A stretch of DNA of 64,000 bases, taken from positions 496,001-560,000 of the forward strand of contig OZ242189.1 of the NCBI GenBank assembly GCA_965205725.1. Reading direction: 5' to 3'. The notes under the pieces were generated by a model. It was given only the letters and a program-made list of their open reading frames with translations, was not told the DNA's origin and searched no databases. This document shows, one piece after another, positions 19,790 to 27,330 of this stretch (its first letter is position 1; each line of letters opens with the position of its first letter). Origin of the DNA: G965205725 sp965205725. Lineage in GTDB: Bacteria > Pseudomonadota > Gammaproteobacteria > Pseudomonadales > Halieaceae. Made by a program: the position numbers and the translations under genes.

Positions 19790-20397
19790 TTAGGTAAACC
19801 CCCAGCTATGCCGGGGGGACTCGAATAGGTTTGACCGATCCGTCGGTCTCATTAGTCTCTGGATTTCGACCAAGAAATTTAGAGTACAACCTATGCGAGA
19901 CTATAAGAGTTTGGCGCATACGCGCTGGGATTGTAAATACCATGTGGTGTTTATACCGCAGAAAAGACAGAAGCTGATTTATGGACACCTTCGTACTTTT
20001 TTGGGTGAGGTGTTTCACGATCTTGCGGCCCGCAAGGGCTGTAAGATTGAAGAAGGGCATTTAATGAAGGATCAGGTGCATATGTGCTTGAGTGTTCCTC
20101 CTAAATATGCGGTTTCCAATGTGGTGGGCTACCTTAAAGGGAAAAGTGCGATAACAATTGCCCGCCGTTTTAAGGGTAAGCAGAGGAATTTTAATGGAGA
20201 GCACTTCTGGGCCAGAGGCTACTTTGTATCGACAGTGGGTCTGGATGAGGAAATGGTTAGAGAGTACATACGAAATCAGGAATGGAATGATGAAAAACGA
20301 GATCAAATGGTTCTGGGTGTGTAGCGCCTTGGGCGCAAGAGTAAGCCCTTTGAGGGCGTCAATTGATAAGCCTCCGGCTATGCCGGAGGTAATTTAA
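19790..20397 (+). mobile_element. IS200/IS605-family element
   Basis: A Y1 transposase gene is bracketed by subterminal hairpins: CCCCCAGCTATGCCGGGGG near 19798 and CCTCCGGCTATGCCGGAGG near 20370. Both share the GCTATGCCGG core. Unequal, hairpin-bearing ends without inverted repeats or target duplication are typical of this single-strand transposing family. The exact tips are uncertain by about 10 bp. Confidence 0.82.
19893..20324 (+). CDS. tnpA: IS200/IS605-family TnpA (Y1 transposase)
   Basis: 143 residues. The N-terminus YKSLAHTRWDCKYHVVFIPQKR is the family hallmark. The HUH-type metal motif is QVH at 61-63 (MKDQVHMCLSVPP). The nucleophile tyrosine is Y125 in REYIRNQE. The length is complete and the frame intact. 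No tnpB accompanies it. Confidence 0.93.
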   Translation: MRDYKSLAHTRWDCKYHVVFIPQKRQKLIYGHLRTFLGEVFHDLAARKGCKIEEGHLMKDQVHMCLSVPPKYAVSNVVGYLKGKSAITIARRFKGKQRNFNGEHFWARGYFVSTVGLDEEMVREYIRNQEWNDEKRDQMVLGV

Positions 20398-20405
20398 CTT
20401 ATCTT

Positions 20406-20544
20406 GAGACCTTTGCACGAAAGCCATTTCACCTGCATGCTGTGTTAAAAACGTACTCAATCGGTCATTTATAAGCATAAACTCCCTCATTCCGTGCGTT
20501 TTTGCCTTGCCTGAAAGCGAAATCATCTTCCGTGCAAAGGTCTC
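20406..20544. mobile_element. MITE copy 1 (139 bp)
   Basis: Ends GAGACCTTTGCACGAAAG and (reverse) GAGACCTTTGCACGGAAG form terminal inverted repeats; perfect 5-bp duplications ATCTT lie at 20401-20405 and 20545-20549. It is in inverted orientation relative to copies 3-5, judged by the internal GGAATGAGGGAGTTTATGC segment. It has no coding capacity. Confidence 0.88.
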
Positions 20545-20579
20545 ATCTTAATTTCTTAGCTAACTTTTTTGTCTTTACA

Positions 20580-20867
20580 TTAACCAGAAACTTCCTCTAA
20601 TACTTTAGGGTTTTTTTGAGCGACCTTAATGAGAGTTACCGCAGCACTGTCAGGCTGCTTACGTCCTTGTTCCCAATCTCTGATTGTGCCTAAAGGGACA
20701 CCCAACAATTTTGAAAAGGATAGCTGTGATTTTTTTAGCTGCTTTCTAACAGAAATAACAAGCAACTTTTCTGGTGTCCAGACTTTAGCCGGCGCGCCAG
20801 CTTTGATAGCTCGCACATCATCAAGTAGTTCTTGTCCGGCTTTACTCATTTTCTTAGCCTTAGCCAT
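20580..20867 (-). CDS. HigA/NadS-type antitoxin (HTH)
   Basis: 95 residues. The N-terminal MSKAGQELLDDVRAIKAG is followed by an XRE HTH: LSFSKLLGVPLGTIRDWEQGRKQPDSAAVTLIKV. This layout is the HigA/NadS antitoxin class, which binds both toxin and its own promoter. It is the second gene of a two-gene operon, overlapping the toxin gene by 8 bp. Confidence 0.88.
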   Translation of the reverse strand: MAKAKKMSKAGQELLDDVRAIKAGAPAKVWTPEKLLVISVRKQLKKSQLSFSKLLGVPLGTIRDWEQGRKQPDSAAVTLIKVAQKNPKVLEEVSG

Positions 20868-21168
20868 TGATGGCCTCCTTAATTCTCTTTAATTCATGAG
20901 CCGGAATATTTTCACGTTCATTTTTTGCGTACAGGGTAAGAAGCCATGTTTTTTGGTCAGAACTATTAAAATAAATGACTCGTATCCCACCTTGTTTTCC
21001 TTCGCCTTCTTTACCCCAGCGAATCTTTCTTACTCCACCAGAACCGGAAACCACTTTACCAGCGTCAGGGTTTTCGGCAATGTACAAAACAAAATTTTCA
21101 TATTGTACTGATGTCCAAATTTTAGTTGCCTTTGCGCTGAATCCCCTGGTTTCGATGATTGTGTTCAT
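20860..21168 (-). CDS. RelE/HigB-family toxin
   Basis: 102 residues with the RelE-superfamily pattern of NadS-associated toxins: FVLYIAENPDAGKVV, GVRKIRWGKEGEGKQGGIRVIYFN, then WLLTLYAKNERENIPAHELKRIKEAI. The conserved KIRW, GKxGGxRVIY and YAKNE blocks are all present, so it is probably an active ribosome-dependent mRNA interferase. It is the toxin-first order typical of HigBA. The pair may stabilise the island. Confidence 0.9.
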   Translation of the reverse strand: MNTIIETRGFSAKATKIWTSVQYENFVLYIAENPDAGKVVSGSGGVRKIRWGKEGEGKQGGIRVIYFNSSDQKTWLLTLYAKNERENIPAHELKRIKEAING

Positions 21169-21284
21169 GGGTTAATTATATACGGCAAAGCCGTACTTTA
21201 TCACGTAATTATCAAAGATATCTATAGAAAAAACGTGAAGGGCGTTACATCAAAAGTCTGACCAGCTTTATCCGCGAGAAACTC

Positions 21285-21330
21285 CGTTCTTTCAGGAGCT
21301 CCCCTGCTTTAGCTGGGGGAGCGTCAAGTA
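21285..21330 (+). repeat. Orphan IS200/IS605-type right end (hairpin)
   Basis: CTTTCAGGAGCTCCCCTGCT followed by TTAGCTGGGGGAGCGTCAAG forms a GCTCCCC/GGGGAGC hairpin around CTTTAG. This resembles the 3' ends of tnpB-bearing IS605/IS1341 elements, where the hairpin lies in the guide-RNA scaffold. No tnpB is nearby, so it is a leftover end. The rest of 21170-21348 shows nothing I can assign. Confidence 0.45.
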
Positions 21331-21348
21331 TATAGTTCCCTTTCTGCT

Positions 21349-21539
21349 TTAAGAATCAAATCCAATCAGATGCGCATGGCGCGTCCGTTGCCTTCGCGGA
21401 ACGGGTGGGCAATGTTCATCTCCACATATTTTTCGATGATCTGATCAAAACCGCTTTGCGGCATGGCGTCGATATGTTCCAGTGAGGCTTGCAGATACAT
21501 CCGTGGCGCAAAACGGAAATTGCCCTTGGCGATGTTTTG
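21349..21539 (-). pseudogene. fic fragment of a second, deleted hsd locus
   Basis: 191 bp aligned without gaps to 16331-16521 of the hsd-linked fic gene at roughly 93% identity by eye. It includes the codons of the HPFREGNGRA motif. It is joined at the six bases GTTTTG to hsdM sequence, with fic's 5' part and most of hsdM deleted. Confidence 0.88.
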
Positions 21540-21769
21540 ATGGCGTCATCTTTGATTGCTGGCGTAATCACGTCATCGGCAAGCCGGGCGTAATCGATGC
21601 TGTCATCATCGGCTTCAATATAGCTGGCAAAGTTTTCACTGACAAAACGGTAGAAAAGTGTGCCGAGAACATATTGCTTGAAGTCCCAGCCATCGACCGC
21701 ACCGCGAACATCATTGGCGATCTTCCAGATTTGACCTTGTAGAGCAGCGCGTTGTTGGTTTCCTGTCAT
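21534..21769 (-). pseudogene. hsdM 5' fragment of the second hsd locus
   Basis: About 77 codons of the HsdM N-terminus (TGNQQRAALQGQIWKIANDVRG ... VITPAIKDDAIKT) run out of frame into the fic fragment and stop at 21416. It is a near-identical partial copy of 19081-19316. The deletion junction with microhomology explains the chimeric 117-codon frame. Confidence 0.9.
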
Positions 21770-21957
21770 GTTTTATCCTCTTTGTTTTGTTCTTGCTCAC
21801 TGATCCAGCGATCTACCTCGCTCTTTCGAAACCGCCATGCGCTACCCACCTTGAAGCCCGGAACCTTGCCCTCAGATGCGAATCGATAGGCCGTTTTCTC
21901 CGCAATCTTCAAATAATCGGCGAGTTCTTTAACGGTCATAATGTCATCATTGGGCAT
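21766..21957 (-). CDS. Excisionase/MerR-like HTH protein, second copy
   Basis: 63 residues identical to the protein at 19313-19504 except Ile to Val in RKSEVDRW. The gene itself is intact and keeps its upstream region, although the hsdM behind it is a stub. It could still act in trans on the first hsd promoter. Confidence 0.82.
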   Translation of the reverse strand: MPNDDIMTVKELADYLKIAEKTAYRFASEGKVPGFKVGSAWRFRKSEVDRWISEQEQNKEDKT

Positions 21958-22265
21958 AGTTTTAATGTCCTTCTCTGGATATATGGATTGAAAATAGAGG
22001 AGAATGGATGAATAATCAAGTCAGTTATCGAGGAAACCAGGTTATAAGACAGGTCATGCAGCTATACGGAAACTATCAGGTTCTCTATTCGCCATCGGAG
22101 CTGGTCACCTTTTCGGGGTGTCACTATGCGGCACAGTCATGCGGCACAGTCGAGCAGATGAAGCTGGTCAATACATTCTGCACATTCTGCTGGCTGGATG
22201 AATATGCTCAAGCATCTGCCTGACCATATTGCTGACCTCGGCAAAATGGTCATTCAATCATTGAT

Positions 22266-22416
22266 GCGGTGAATAGCCTACACAATCACCGCACCATCTG
22301 CGGTGATTTATCTTGACCTTGCGGTGAATAGCCCCGTTAATCACCGCATATTGTGCAGGTATTGCTTTGACCGTGGGGTGAATAATCCTTATAATCACCT
22401 TAAATAATGCGGTGAT
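22266..22416. promoter_or_regulatory. Three operator-like dyads upstream of the second fic gene
   Basis: GCGGTGA-N13-TCACCGC occurs perfectly at 22266-22292 and 22321-22347, and as a weaker copy (GGGGTGA-N13-TCACCTT) at 22375-22401. The starts are 55 and 54 bp apart, near five helical turns. Extra half sites GCGGTGA lie at 22300 and 22410; the last touches the gene start. The Fic protein has a C-terminal winged-helix-like region, so autoregulation is plausible. Confidence 0.75.
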
Positions 22417-22420
22417 TAAT

Positions 22421-23554
22421 ATGTGGATTCATGAACATCAAAACTGGCCCAACTTTACATGGGATGCAGAAACCCTTGCGTCCAAGCTGGCTGATATACG
22501 TCATCGCCAAGGTCGTTTGCTGGGGCGCATGGAGGGGCTTGGCTTTGAGCTTAAATGTGAGGCTTCTCTTAGCACGCTAACCAATGACGTGGTTAAATCA
22601 TCGGCCATTGAAGGTGAAAATCTGAACCCGGAAGAAGTGCGCTCATCCATTGCCCGCAGGCTGGGCATTGATATTGCCGGGCTTATTCCCACAAGCCGAG
22701 ATGTGGAAGGCAGCGTTGAGATGATGCTGGATGCCACGCAACAATTTTCCAAACCACTAAGCAAAGCCCGCCTGTTTGATTGGCATGCGGCATTGTTCCC
22801 AGCAGGGCGTAGCGGGATGCGGCGGATTACGGTTGGCGGCTGGCGCACCATGGATACAGGTCCCATGCAGGTTGTTTCCGGCCCTGTCAGCAAAGAAAAG
22901 GTCCATTTTGAAGCCCCAAGTGCAGAGCGCCTTAAAAATGAAATGGGTGCATTTCTAACATGGCTGGAAAGTGAAGATGATACTGATCCTGTTATCAGAG
23001 CAGGTATTGCCCACCTATGGTTTGTGACAATCCATCCGTTTGAAGATGGCAACGGGAGAATTGCCAGAGCAATCGGCGATATGGCGCTGGCTCGCGCAGA
23101 TGGAATACAAGAGCGTTATTATAGCCTGTCATCCCAGATTGAGGCGGAGCCTAAGCATTACTACGATCAGCTTGAAAAACAGCAACGCGCCACGCCCGAC
23201 ATAACAGACTGGCTGTCATGGTTCTTGGATTGCCTTGGCCGCGCCATTGCCAATGCCGAAACGACACTCGGCAATGTTCTGTTTAAGGCGCAGCTCTGGG
23301 ATACTATCAATCAAAAGCCTGTTAATGATCGGCAGCGGCAGATCATCAACCGCATGCTGGAAGATGATTTTGAAGGCTTTATGAATACCTCGAAATACGC
23401 CAAGCTGGCCAAGTGTTCTAATGATACGGCTTTGCGGGACATTCAGGAATTGAAGGAGCGCGGCATCTTTATTCAGAACCCCGGTGGTGGACGTAGCACC
23501 AGTTACCGATTACCCGACCGAGCGGAAGTACAGGCGTCCCGGTCATCTGTTTGA
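22421..23554 (+). CDS. Fic-family AMPylase with N-terminal inhibitory helix and C-terminal winged helix
   Basis: 377 residues from ATG 22421 (MWIHEHQNWPNFTWD); a GTG three codons earlier is possible. The N-terminal DUF4172-type region carries the inhibitory motif SSAIEGEN (S60...E64-G65), so this is the self-inhibited Fic class. The Fic motif HPFEDGNGRIAR starts at H205 and is complete. The C-terminus (MLEDDFEGFMNTSKYAKLAKCSNDTALRDIQELKERGIF) looks like a winged HTH that could bind DNA. The three dyads in front of it are candidate self-binding sites. It is monocistronic; a MITE inserted 6 bp after its stop. Confidence 0.92.
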   Translation: MWIHEHQNWPNFTWDAETLASKLADIRHRQGRLLGRMEGLGFELKCEASLSTLTNDVVKSSAIEGENLNPEEVRSSIARRLGIDIAGLIPTSRDVEGSVEMMLDATQQFSKPLSKARLFDWHAALFPAGRSGMRRITVGGWRTMDTGPMQVVSGPVSKEKVHFEAPSAERLKNEMGAFLTWLESEDDTDPVIRAGIAHLWFVTIHPFEDGNGRIARAIGDMALARADGIQERYYSLSSQIEAEPKHYYDQLEKQQRATPDITDWLSWFLDCLGRAIANAETTLGNVLFKAQLWDTINQKPVNDRQRQIINRMLEDDFEGFMNTSKYAKLAKCSNDTALRDIQELKERGIFIQNPGGGRSTSYRLPDRAEVQASRSSV

Positions 23555-23560
23555 CAGGAT

Positions 23561-23699
23561 GAGACCTCTGCATAACGCAGCGAGTGAAGCCAAGTCGAGG
23601 CAAAAAAAGGCGCAAAAGCGGAGTTTACTGGTGTAAATGAGCATTTTAAGCCTTTTTTTAACGATGGATTGGTAAGTGTAGTAGTTATGCTGAGGTCTC
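23561..23699. mobile_element. MITE copy 2 (139 bp, divergent interior)
   Basis: GAGACCTCTGCATAAC at the left and GTTATGCTGAGGTCTC at the right are near-perfect inverted repeats; AGGAT is duplicated at 23556-23560 and 23700-23704. The interior differs from the other copies, so it is a separate subfamily of the same end type. Confidence 0.85.
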
Positions 23700-23720
23700 A
23701 GGATATTAAATGAATGATTA

Positions 23721-23883
23721 GAGACCTTTGCACGGAAGATGATTTCACTTTCAGGCAAGGCAAAAACGCACGGAATGAGGGAGTTTATGCTTATAAATGA
23801 CCGATTGAGTACGATTTTACCAACAGTAGGCGCTTTTAGGCGACGCAGCATGCAGGTGAAATCATCTTCCGTGCAGAGGTCTC
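23721..23883. mobile_element. MITE copy 3 (163 bp)
   Basis: GAGACCTTTGCACGGAAGAT to ATCTTCCGTGCAGAGGTCTC, with GATTA duplicated at 23716-23720 and 23884-23888. It contains the 24-bp interior segment (AACAGTAGGCGC... region) that the 139-bp copies lack. Confidence 0.9.
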
Positions 23884-23974
23884 GATTATACAAACCAGAT
23901 TGAGGAGACCAGACCGCGCATTGATTCAATAGATGCTGAGCACGGAAAGATAGACAACAGCCAATCGTACTTAC

Positions 23975-24099
23975 GCAGTGCAGCCCAATCAGACATCATG
24001 CAGTGCAGCCCAATCAGACATCATGCAGTGCAGCCCAATCAGACATCATGCAGTGCAGCCCAATCAGACATCATGCAGTGCAGCCCAATCAGACATCCT
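23975..24099. repeat. 25-bp tandem repeat, five copies
   Basis: Five head-to-tail units beginning GCAGTGCAGCCCAATCAGAC start at 23975, 24000, 24025, 24050 and 24075. All are identical except the final bases of the last. The unit is not a multiple of three and no gene crosses it. The remainder of 23889-24250 holds no recognisable feature. Confidence 0.95.
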
Positions 24100-24250
24100 G
24101 TTGATGCCAGGATGTGGGGACAGAAGTCAAACAAATACCAGGCGTTGCAACATAAATCCTGCTTTTCCTTGCTTTTCCTTATGATAGGGCGATTATTTGT
24201 GGCAACATACTGCAAGTGTAAGGGATTCGGACTCAAAGGGGTTCAATACC

Positions 24251-24262
24251 CCGCCATTGACT
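24251..24262 (+). repeat. Possible right attachment-site remnant (12-bp direct repeat)
   Basis: CCGCCATTGACT is identical to the tRNA-Ser 3' end at 11266-11277. It is preceded by GGGGTTCAATACCCC, which looks like a tRNA T-arm, and ffs starts 18 bp later. This marks the probable right edge of the island. Confidence 0.35.
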
Positions 24263-24279
24263 GGCCGCCGCGGTTTTAT

Positions 24280-24390
24280 GGTGGCCCTTGCGGTCCCCCC
24301 GCAACGATAGGTAGCGAACTCCGCCAGGCCTGGAAGGGAGCAACGGTAGTTACTGTCTCGTGTGCCGGGGTGTGGCTGTTTGGGCCGCCT
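24280..24390 (+). ncRNA. ffs: Signal recognition particle 4.5S RNA
   Basis: An RNA of about 111 nt. The ends GGTGGCCC and GGGCCGCC pair. The conserved apical domain is present: CCAGGCCTGGAAGGGAGCA on the 5' side and GTGTGCCGGGGTGTGGCTGT on the 3' side match bacterial 4.5S RNA. It binds Ffh and directs membrane-protein mRNAs to FtsY. Placement just upstream of dnaX is as in Pseudomonas relatives. Confidence 0.9.
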
Positions 24391-24437
24391 CCCCATTGGT
24401 CGCTTCCCCATTGGTCGCTTCCCCATTAAAGGTGGGG
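24387..24437 (+). repeat. 15-bp direct repeats and a hairpin after ffs
   Basis: CCCCATTGGTCGCTT occurs twice in tandem and a third partial copy runs into CCCCATTAAAGGTGGGG, a 5-bp-stem hairpin. It could end ffs transcription, though no clear U-run follows. It lies 90 bp before the dnaX start. Confidence 0.4.
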
Positions 24438-24525
24438 CAGGTACGGGTTTTCCGAGGAAAAAGTCTCATCGGCTCGCACTTTTGTGTATGCTTGCTCACT
24501 TCAATTAACCGGTGTTGAATACGCT

Positions 24526-26355
24526 ATGTCTTACCAGGTTCTTGCCCGCAAATGGCGTCCCCAAATATTTAAGGAGATGGTCGGTCAGGAGCATATATTG
24601 CAGGCCCTCATCAACGCTCTGGATCACGACCGCCTGCATCACGCCTATCTGTTTACGGGTACCCGTGGGGTCGGTAAAACTACGGTTGCACGCATACTTG
24701 CCAAGTGTCTTAACTGCGAAGTGGGCGTGAGCTCTCAGCCCTGTGGTGAATGCGCTGCCTGCCTGGAAATAGCCGAGGGTCGAAGTGTCGATTTAATTGA
24801 AGTGGACGCAGCCTCGCGCACCAAGGTGGAGGACACCCGCGAATTGCTGGAGAACGTGCAGTACGCTCCAACCCGTTGTCGTTACAAAGTCTATTTGATT
24901 GACGAAGTCCATATGCTTTCAACCAGCAGTTTTAATGCACTGCTGAAAACGCTGGAAGAGCCGCCCCCCCATGTGAAATTCCTGTTGGCAACGACTGATC
25001 CACAAAAGTTGCCAGCAACTGTGCTGTCACGCTGTTTACAGTTCAACCTGAAAAATATGTCCCCCGAGCTGATTGTGGGGTATTTGCAATCGGTTTTGCA
25101 GCAGGAGAGTATCGCCTCTGACGAGTCCGGTTTGTGGCTGTTGGCTCGCGCCGCCAATGGCAGTATGCGCGACGCGCTTAGCCTTGCAGATCAGGCGATC
25201 AATTTTTGTTCCGGGCAGTTAAATGAAAATGATGTGCGCGCTATGTTGGGCACGGTTGAGCTCAGTTTTGTTTATAAATTGTTAGCGGCGGTTGCCTCTC
25301 AAAATGCGGCTGAGGCGTTGCAAATTGTTGCCCAACTGTCCGAACACGCACCCGATTACGCCGGAACCCTGCAAGAATTGATTGCACTGATTCATCGCGT
25401 CGCGGTGGCGCAGGCCGTACCCGCTGCGGTCGATAATAGCCGGGGTGATGCAGCCCAGGTTACAGAACTGGCCCACTCAATAACCGCAGAAGATGCACAG
25501 TTGTTTTATCAAACCGCATTGATTGGAAAGCGCGATATCAGTCTGGCTGCGGATTTGCGCAGTGGGCTGGAAATGGTTCTTTTGCGAATGATCGCGTTTC
25601 GCCCCGGCCTGGTGATTGACGAAGCCCTGACAGAGGCTGAATTAAAACCCGCCGCAGCAGCAGTGAATCAGGCGGATGCGGGCGAGGCCGCCGACCCGTC
25701 AAAAAAGCCTGAACCTGCGGCTCTGGCGTCGGAGCCGCTAGCGGAACCTCTGATCCAGTCCCGCCGCCCGGAGTGTGCAGCTCAAGCGCTGGCCTCGCCT
25801 CCCTCGCCTTCCCAGGGGCCGGAGATCACCCCGTCACCCCCTTCGGGTGAGCCCTCTCCGCGTGGATCAGCTTACCCGCAGCAACAGGCCGCAAAAACAG
25901 AGCGAGAATTTCAGCTTCAGCCAGAGGCGCGGCATCCGCAATCCAGTGGGGCTTCATGCGCAGCCGCACTGGAGCCAGGGAAGTGGGCCGAACTGTTTGA
26001 GGCCTTGCAATTAAAAGGCCTGGTCTACAGCGTCGCCTCCAATACCGAGTTGAGGCAGGTCGATGGGAATAAGGCTTACTTTGTTCTCGATGAGGCCACC
26101 GCATCTCTTTATAGCGATCATCATGTGGAGAAAATGCAGGCTGCATTGACCGATTATTTGGGACAGCCGCTAGAAGTAAGCCTGGAAATCGGCGTTCCCC
26201 GCTATGAAACTCCGGCTGCTCTTGCCAGGCGCATGTTGGCAGAGCGCCAGCAGGGTGCCGTTCGCTCTATCGAAGGAGACCCGCGTGTTCAACTGCTGTT
26301 GAATCGCTTTGAAGGCTCTCTGGATATCGAATCAATTACTCCTGTTAAACACTGA
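24526..26355 (+). CDS. dnaX: DNA polymerase III subunits tau and gamma
   Basis: 609 residues from ATG 24526 (MSYQVLARKWRP), the universal DnaX start; the frame is open further upstream. Walker A GTRGVGKTT is at 45-53, the four-cysteine zinc module is CLNCEVGVSSQPCGECAAC, Walker B is VYLIDEVHML and sensor 1 is FLLATTDPQKLPATVLSRC. The clamp-loader ATPase is complete, followed by the proline-rich linker and the tau C-terminal domain that holds polymerase alpha and DnaB. A programmed -1 frameshift site at 25701 would yield a 395-residue gamma. First gene of dnaX-ybaB-recR. Confidence 0.97.
   Translation: MSYQVLARKWRPQIFKEMVGQEHILQALINALDHDRLHHAYLFTGTRGVGKTTVARILAKCLNCEVGVSSQPCGECAACLEIAEGRSVDLIEVDAASRTKVEDTRELLENVQYAPTRCRYKVYLIDEVHMLSTSSFNALLKTLEEPPPHVKFLLATTDPQKLPATVLSRCLQFNLKNMSPELIVGYLQSVLQQESIASDESGLWLLARAANGSMRDALSLADQAINFCSGQLNENDVRAMLGTVELSFVYKLLAAVASQNAAEALQIVAQLSEHAPDYAGTLQELIALIHRVAVAQAVPAAVDNSRGDAAQVTELAHSITAEDAQLFYQTALIGKRDISLAADLRSGLEMVLLRMIAFRPGLVIDEALTEAELKPAAAAVNQADAGEAADPSKKPEPAALASEPLAEPLIQSRRPECAAQALASPPSPSQGPEITPSPPSGEPSPRGSAYPQQQAAKTEREFQLQPEARHPQSSGASCAAALEPGKWAELFEALQLKGLVYSVASNTELRQVDGNKAYFVLDEATASLYSDHHVEKMQAALTDYLGQPLEVSLEIGVPRYETPAALARRMLAERQQGAVRSIEGDPRVQLLLNRFEGSLDIESITPVKH
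25701..25738 (+). promoter_or_regulatory. Programmed -1 ribosomal frameshift signal in dnaX
   Basis: The heptamer A AAA AAG (25701-25707) is in the correct phase (codons TCA AAA AAG). After a 9-nt spacer comes a perfect 7-bp hairpin GCGGCTC / GAGCCGC (25717-25738, 8-nt loop). In the -1 frame the ribosome reads AAA AAA GCC TGA and stops, giving gamma. The same heptamer and logic work in E. coli dnaX. A purine-rich GGCGAGG lies 13 nt upstream as a possible weak stimulator. Confidence 0.88.
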
Positions 26356-26363
26356 GGTGAATC

Positions 26364-26687
26364 GTGAAGGCAAGTATTGAGAATCTGATGAAGCAAGCCC
26401 AGCAAGTTCAGGAAGGTATGGAGAAAGCCCGGCAAGAGTTGGCAGCCGCTGAATTTGAAGGTCAGGCTGGCGCGGGGCTGGTTAAAATCGTGATGACTGG
26501 TCGCTACAACATTCGTCGGGTTAGTATTGACGATATGGTAATGAGTGAGGACAAAGAAGTGCTGGAAGACTTACTGGCCGCGGCGGTGAATGATGCAGCC
26601 AGGAAAGTCGAGGCGAATAGCCAGCAAGCCATGTCTGGTTTGGCAGCGGGCTTTAAAATGCCAGATGGCTTCAAGATGCCGTTTTGA
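26364..26687 (+). CDS. ybaB: Nucleoid-associated protein YbaB/EbfC
   Basis: 107 residues of the YbaB/EbfC family: NLMKQAQQVQEGMEKARQELAAAEFEGQAGAGLVKIVMTGRYNIRRVSID, then a second helical segment and a Met/Gly-rich tail (GFKMPDGFKMPF). It binds DNA as a dimer. The start is GTG 26364, 8 bp after dnaX. The dnaX-ybaB-recR order is conserved across bacteria. Confidence 0.95.
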   Translation: MKASIENLMKQAQQVQEGMEKARQELAAAEFEGQAGAGLVKIVMTGRYNIRRVSIDDMVMSEDKEVLEDLLAAAVNDAARKVEANSQQAMSGLAAGFKMPDGFKMPF

Positions 26688-26724
26688 GTCATGTTTTCCC
26701 TGTTCGGGCAAATCCAGGTGCAGT

Positions 26725-27330
26725 GTGAGCTTTAGCCCACTCATTCAAGAGCTTGTTGATGCCCTGCGGTGCTTGCCGGGCGTGGGGCCAAAATCAGCCC
26801 AGCGAATGGCGCTGCATCTGCTGGAGCGCAGTCGTGAAAGTGGCGAGGTGCTGGCGTCGGCATTGCAGTCATCAATGCGAGAAGTCGTACACTGCCAGCA
26901 GTGTCGAAATTTCTGTGAGCTGGATGTCTGTGAAATTTGTCAAGACACAAGGCGGGACGCTTCAGTCGTGTGTGTTGTGGAGTCACCGGCAGATGTAATT
27001 GCCATCGAACAGAGCGCCAGCTATAGAGGCCGGTACTTTGTTTTGATGGGGCATTTGTCGCCCATAGACGGTATTGGTCCCGAAGAAATCGGCTTGCACA
27101 TTTTACAGCAGCGGGTAGAGGCTGAATCAGTAGCAGAGGTGATACTGGCAACTAACCCGACCGTAGAGGGTGAAGCCACCGCCTATTATTTGGTGGAAAT
27201 GTTGGCAAAATCAGGTGTAAAGGTCTCTCGCATTGCCCACGGCATACCACTGGGTGGAGAGTTAGAGTATGTCGATGGGACGACATTGGCTCACGCTTTG
27301 TCGGGCAGAAGGCTGGTGGGTGATTCTTGA
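26725..27330 (+). CDS. recR: Recombination protein RecR
   Basis: 201 residues from GTG 26725, the usual RecR length; the frame is open upstream over ybaB and was trimmed. It has the helix-hairpin-helix LRCLPGVGPKSAQRMALHLL, the four-cysteine zinc finger CQQCRNFCELDVCEIC and a Toprim domain (VCVVESPADVIAIEQS ... ILATNPTVEGEATAYYL). It acts with RecO/RecF in loading RecA at gaps. It overlaps the rnd start at TTGA. Confidence 0.96.
   Translation: MSFSPLIQELVDALRCLPGVGPKSAQRMALHLLERSRESGEVLASALQSSMREVVHCQQCRNFCELDVCEICQDTRRDASVVCVVESPADVIAIEQSASYRGRYFVLMGHLSPIDGIGPEEIGLHILQQRVEAESVAEVILATNPTVEGEATAYYLVEMLAKSGVKVSRIAHGIPLGGELEYVDGTTLAHALSGRRLVGDS

Larger units (their letters stand above)
21534..22208. 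repeat. Duplicated segment, copy 2
   Basis: This matches 19081-19755 at a constant offset of 2453 bp, in direct orientation. IS200, MITE 1 and the toxin-antitoxin pair lie between the copies. Recombination between them would delete that cargo. Confidence 0.92.

Noticed and set aside
23975..24099. CRISPR-like array
   Set aside because: Units are contiguous with no unique spacers, and no cas genes are near. The same applies to 53533-53743.
23998..24429. 143-codon frame through the tandem array and ffs
   Set aside because: It overlaps the 4.5S RNA and the repeats, so it is not a gene.
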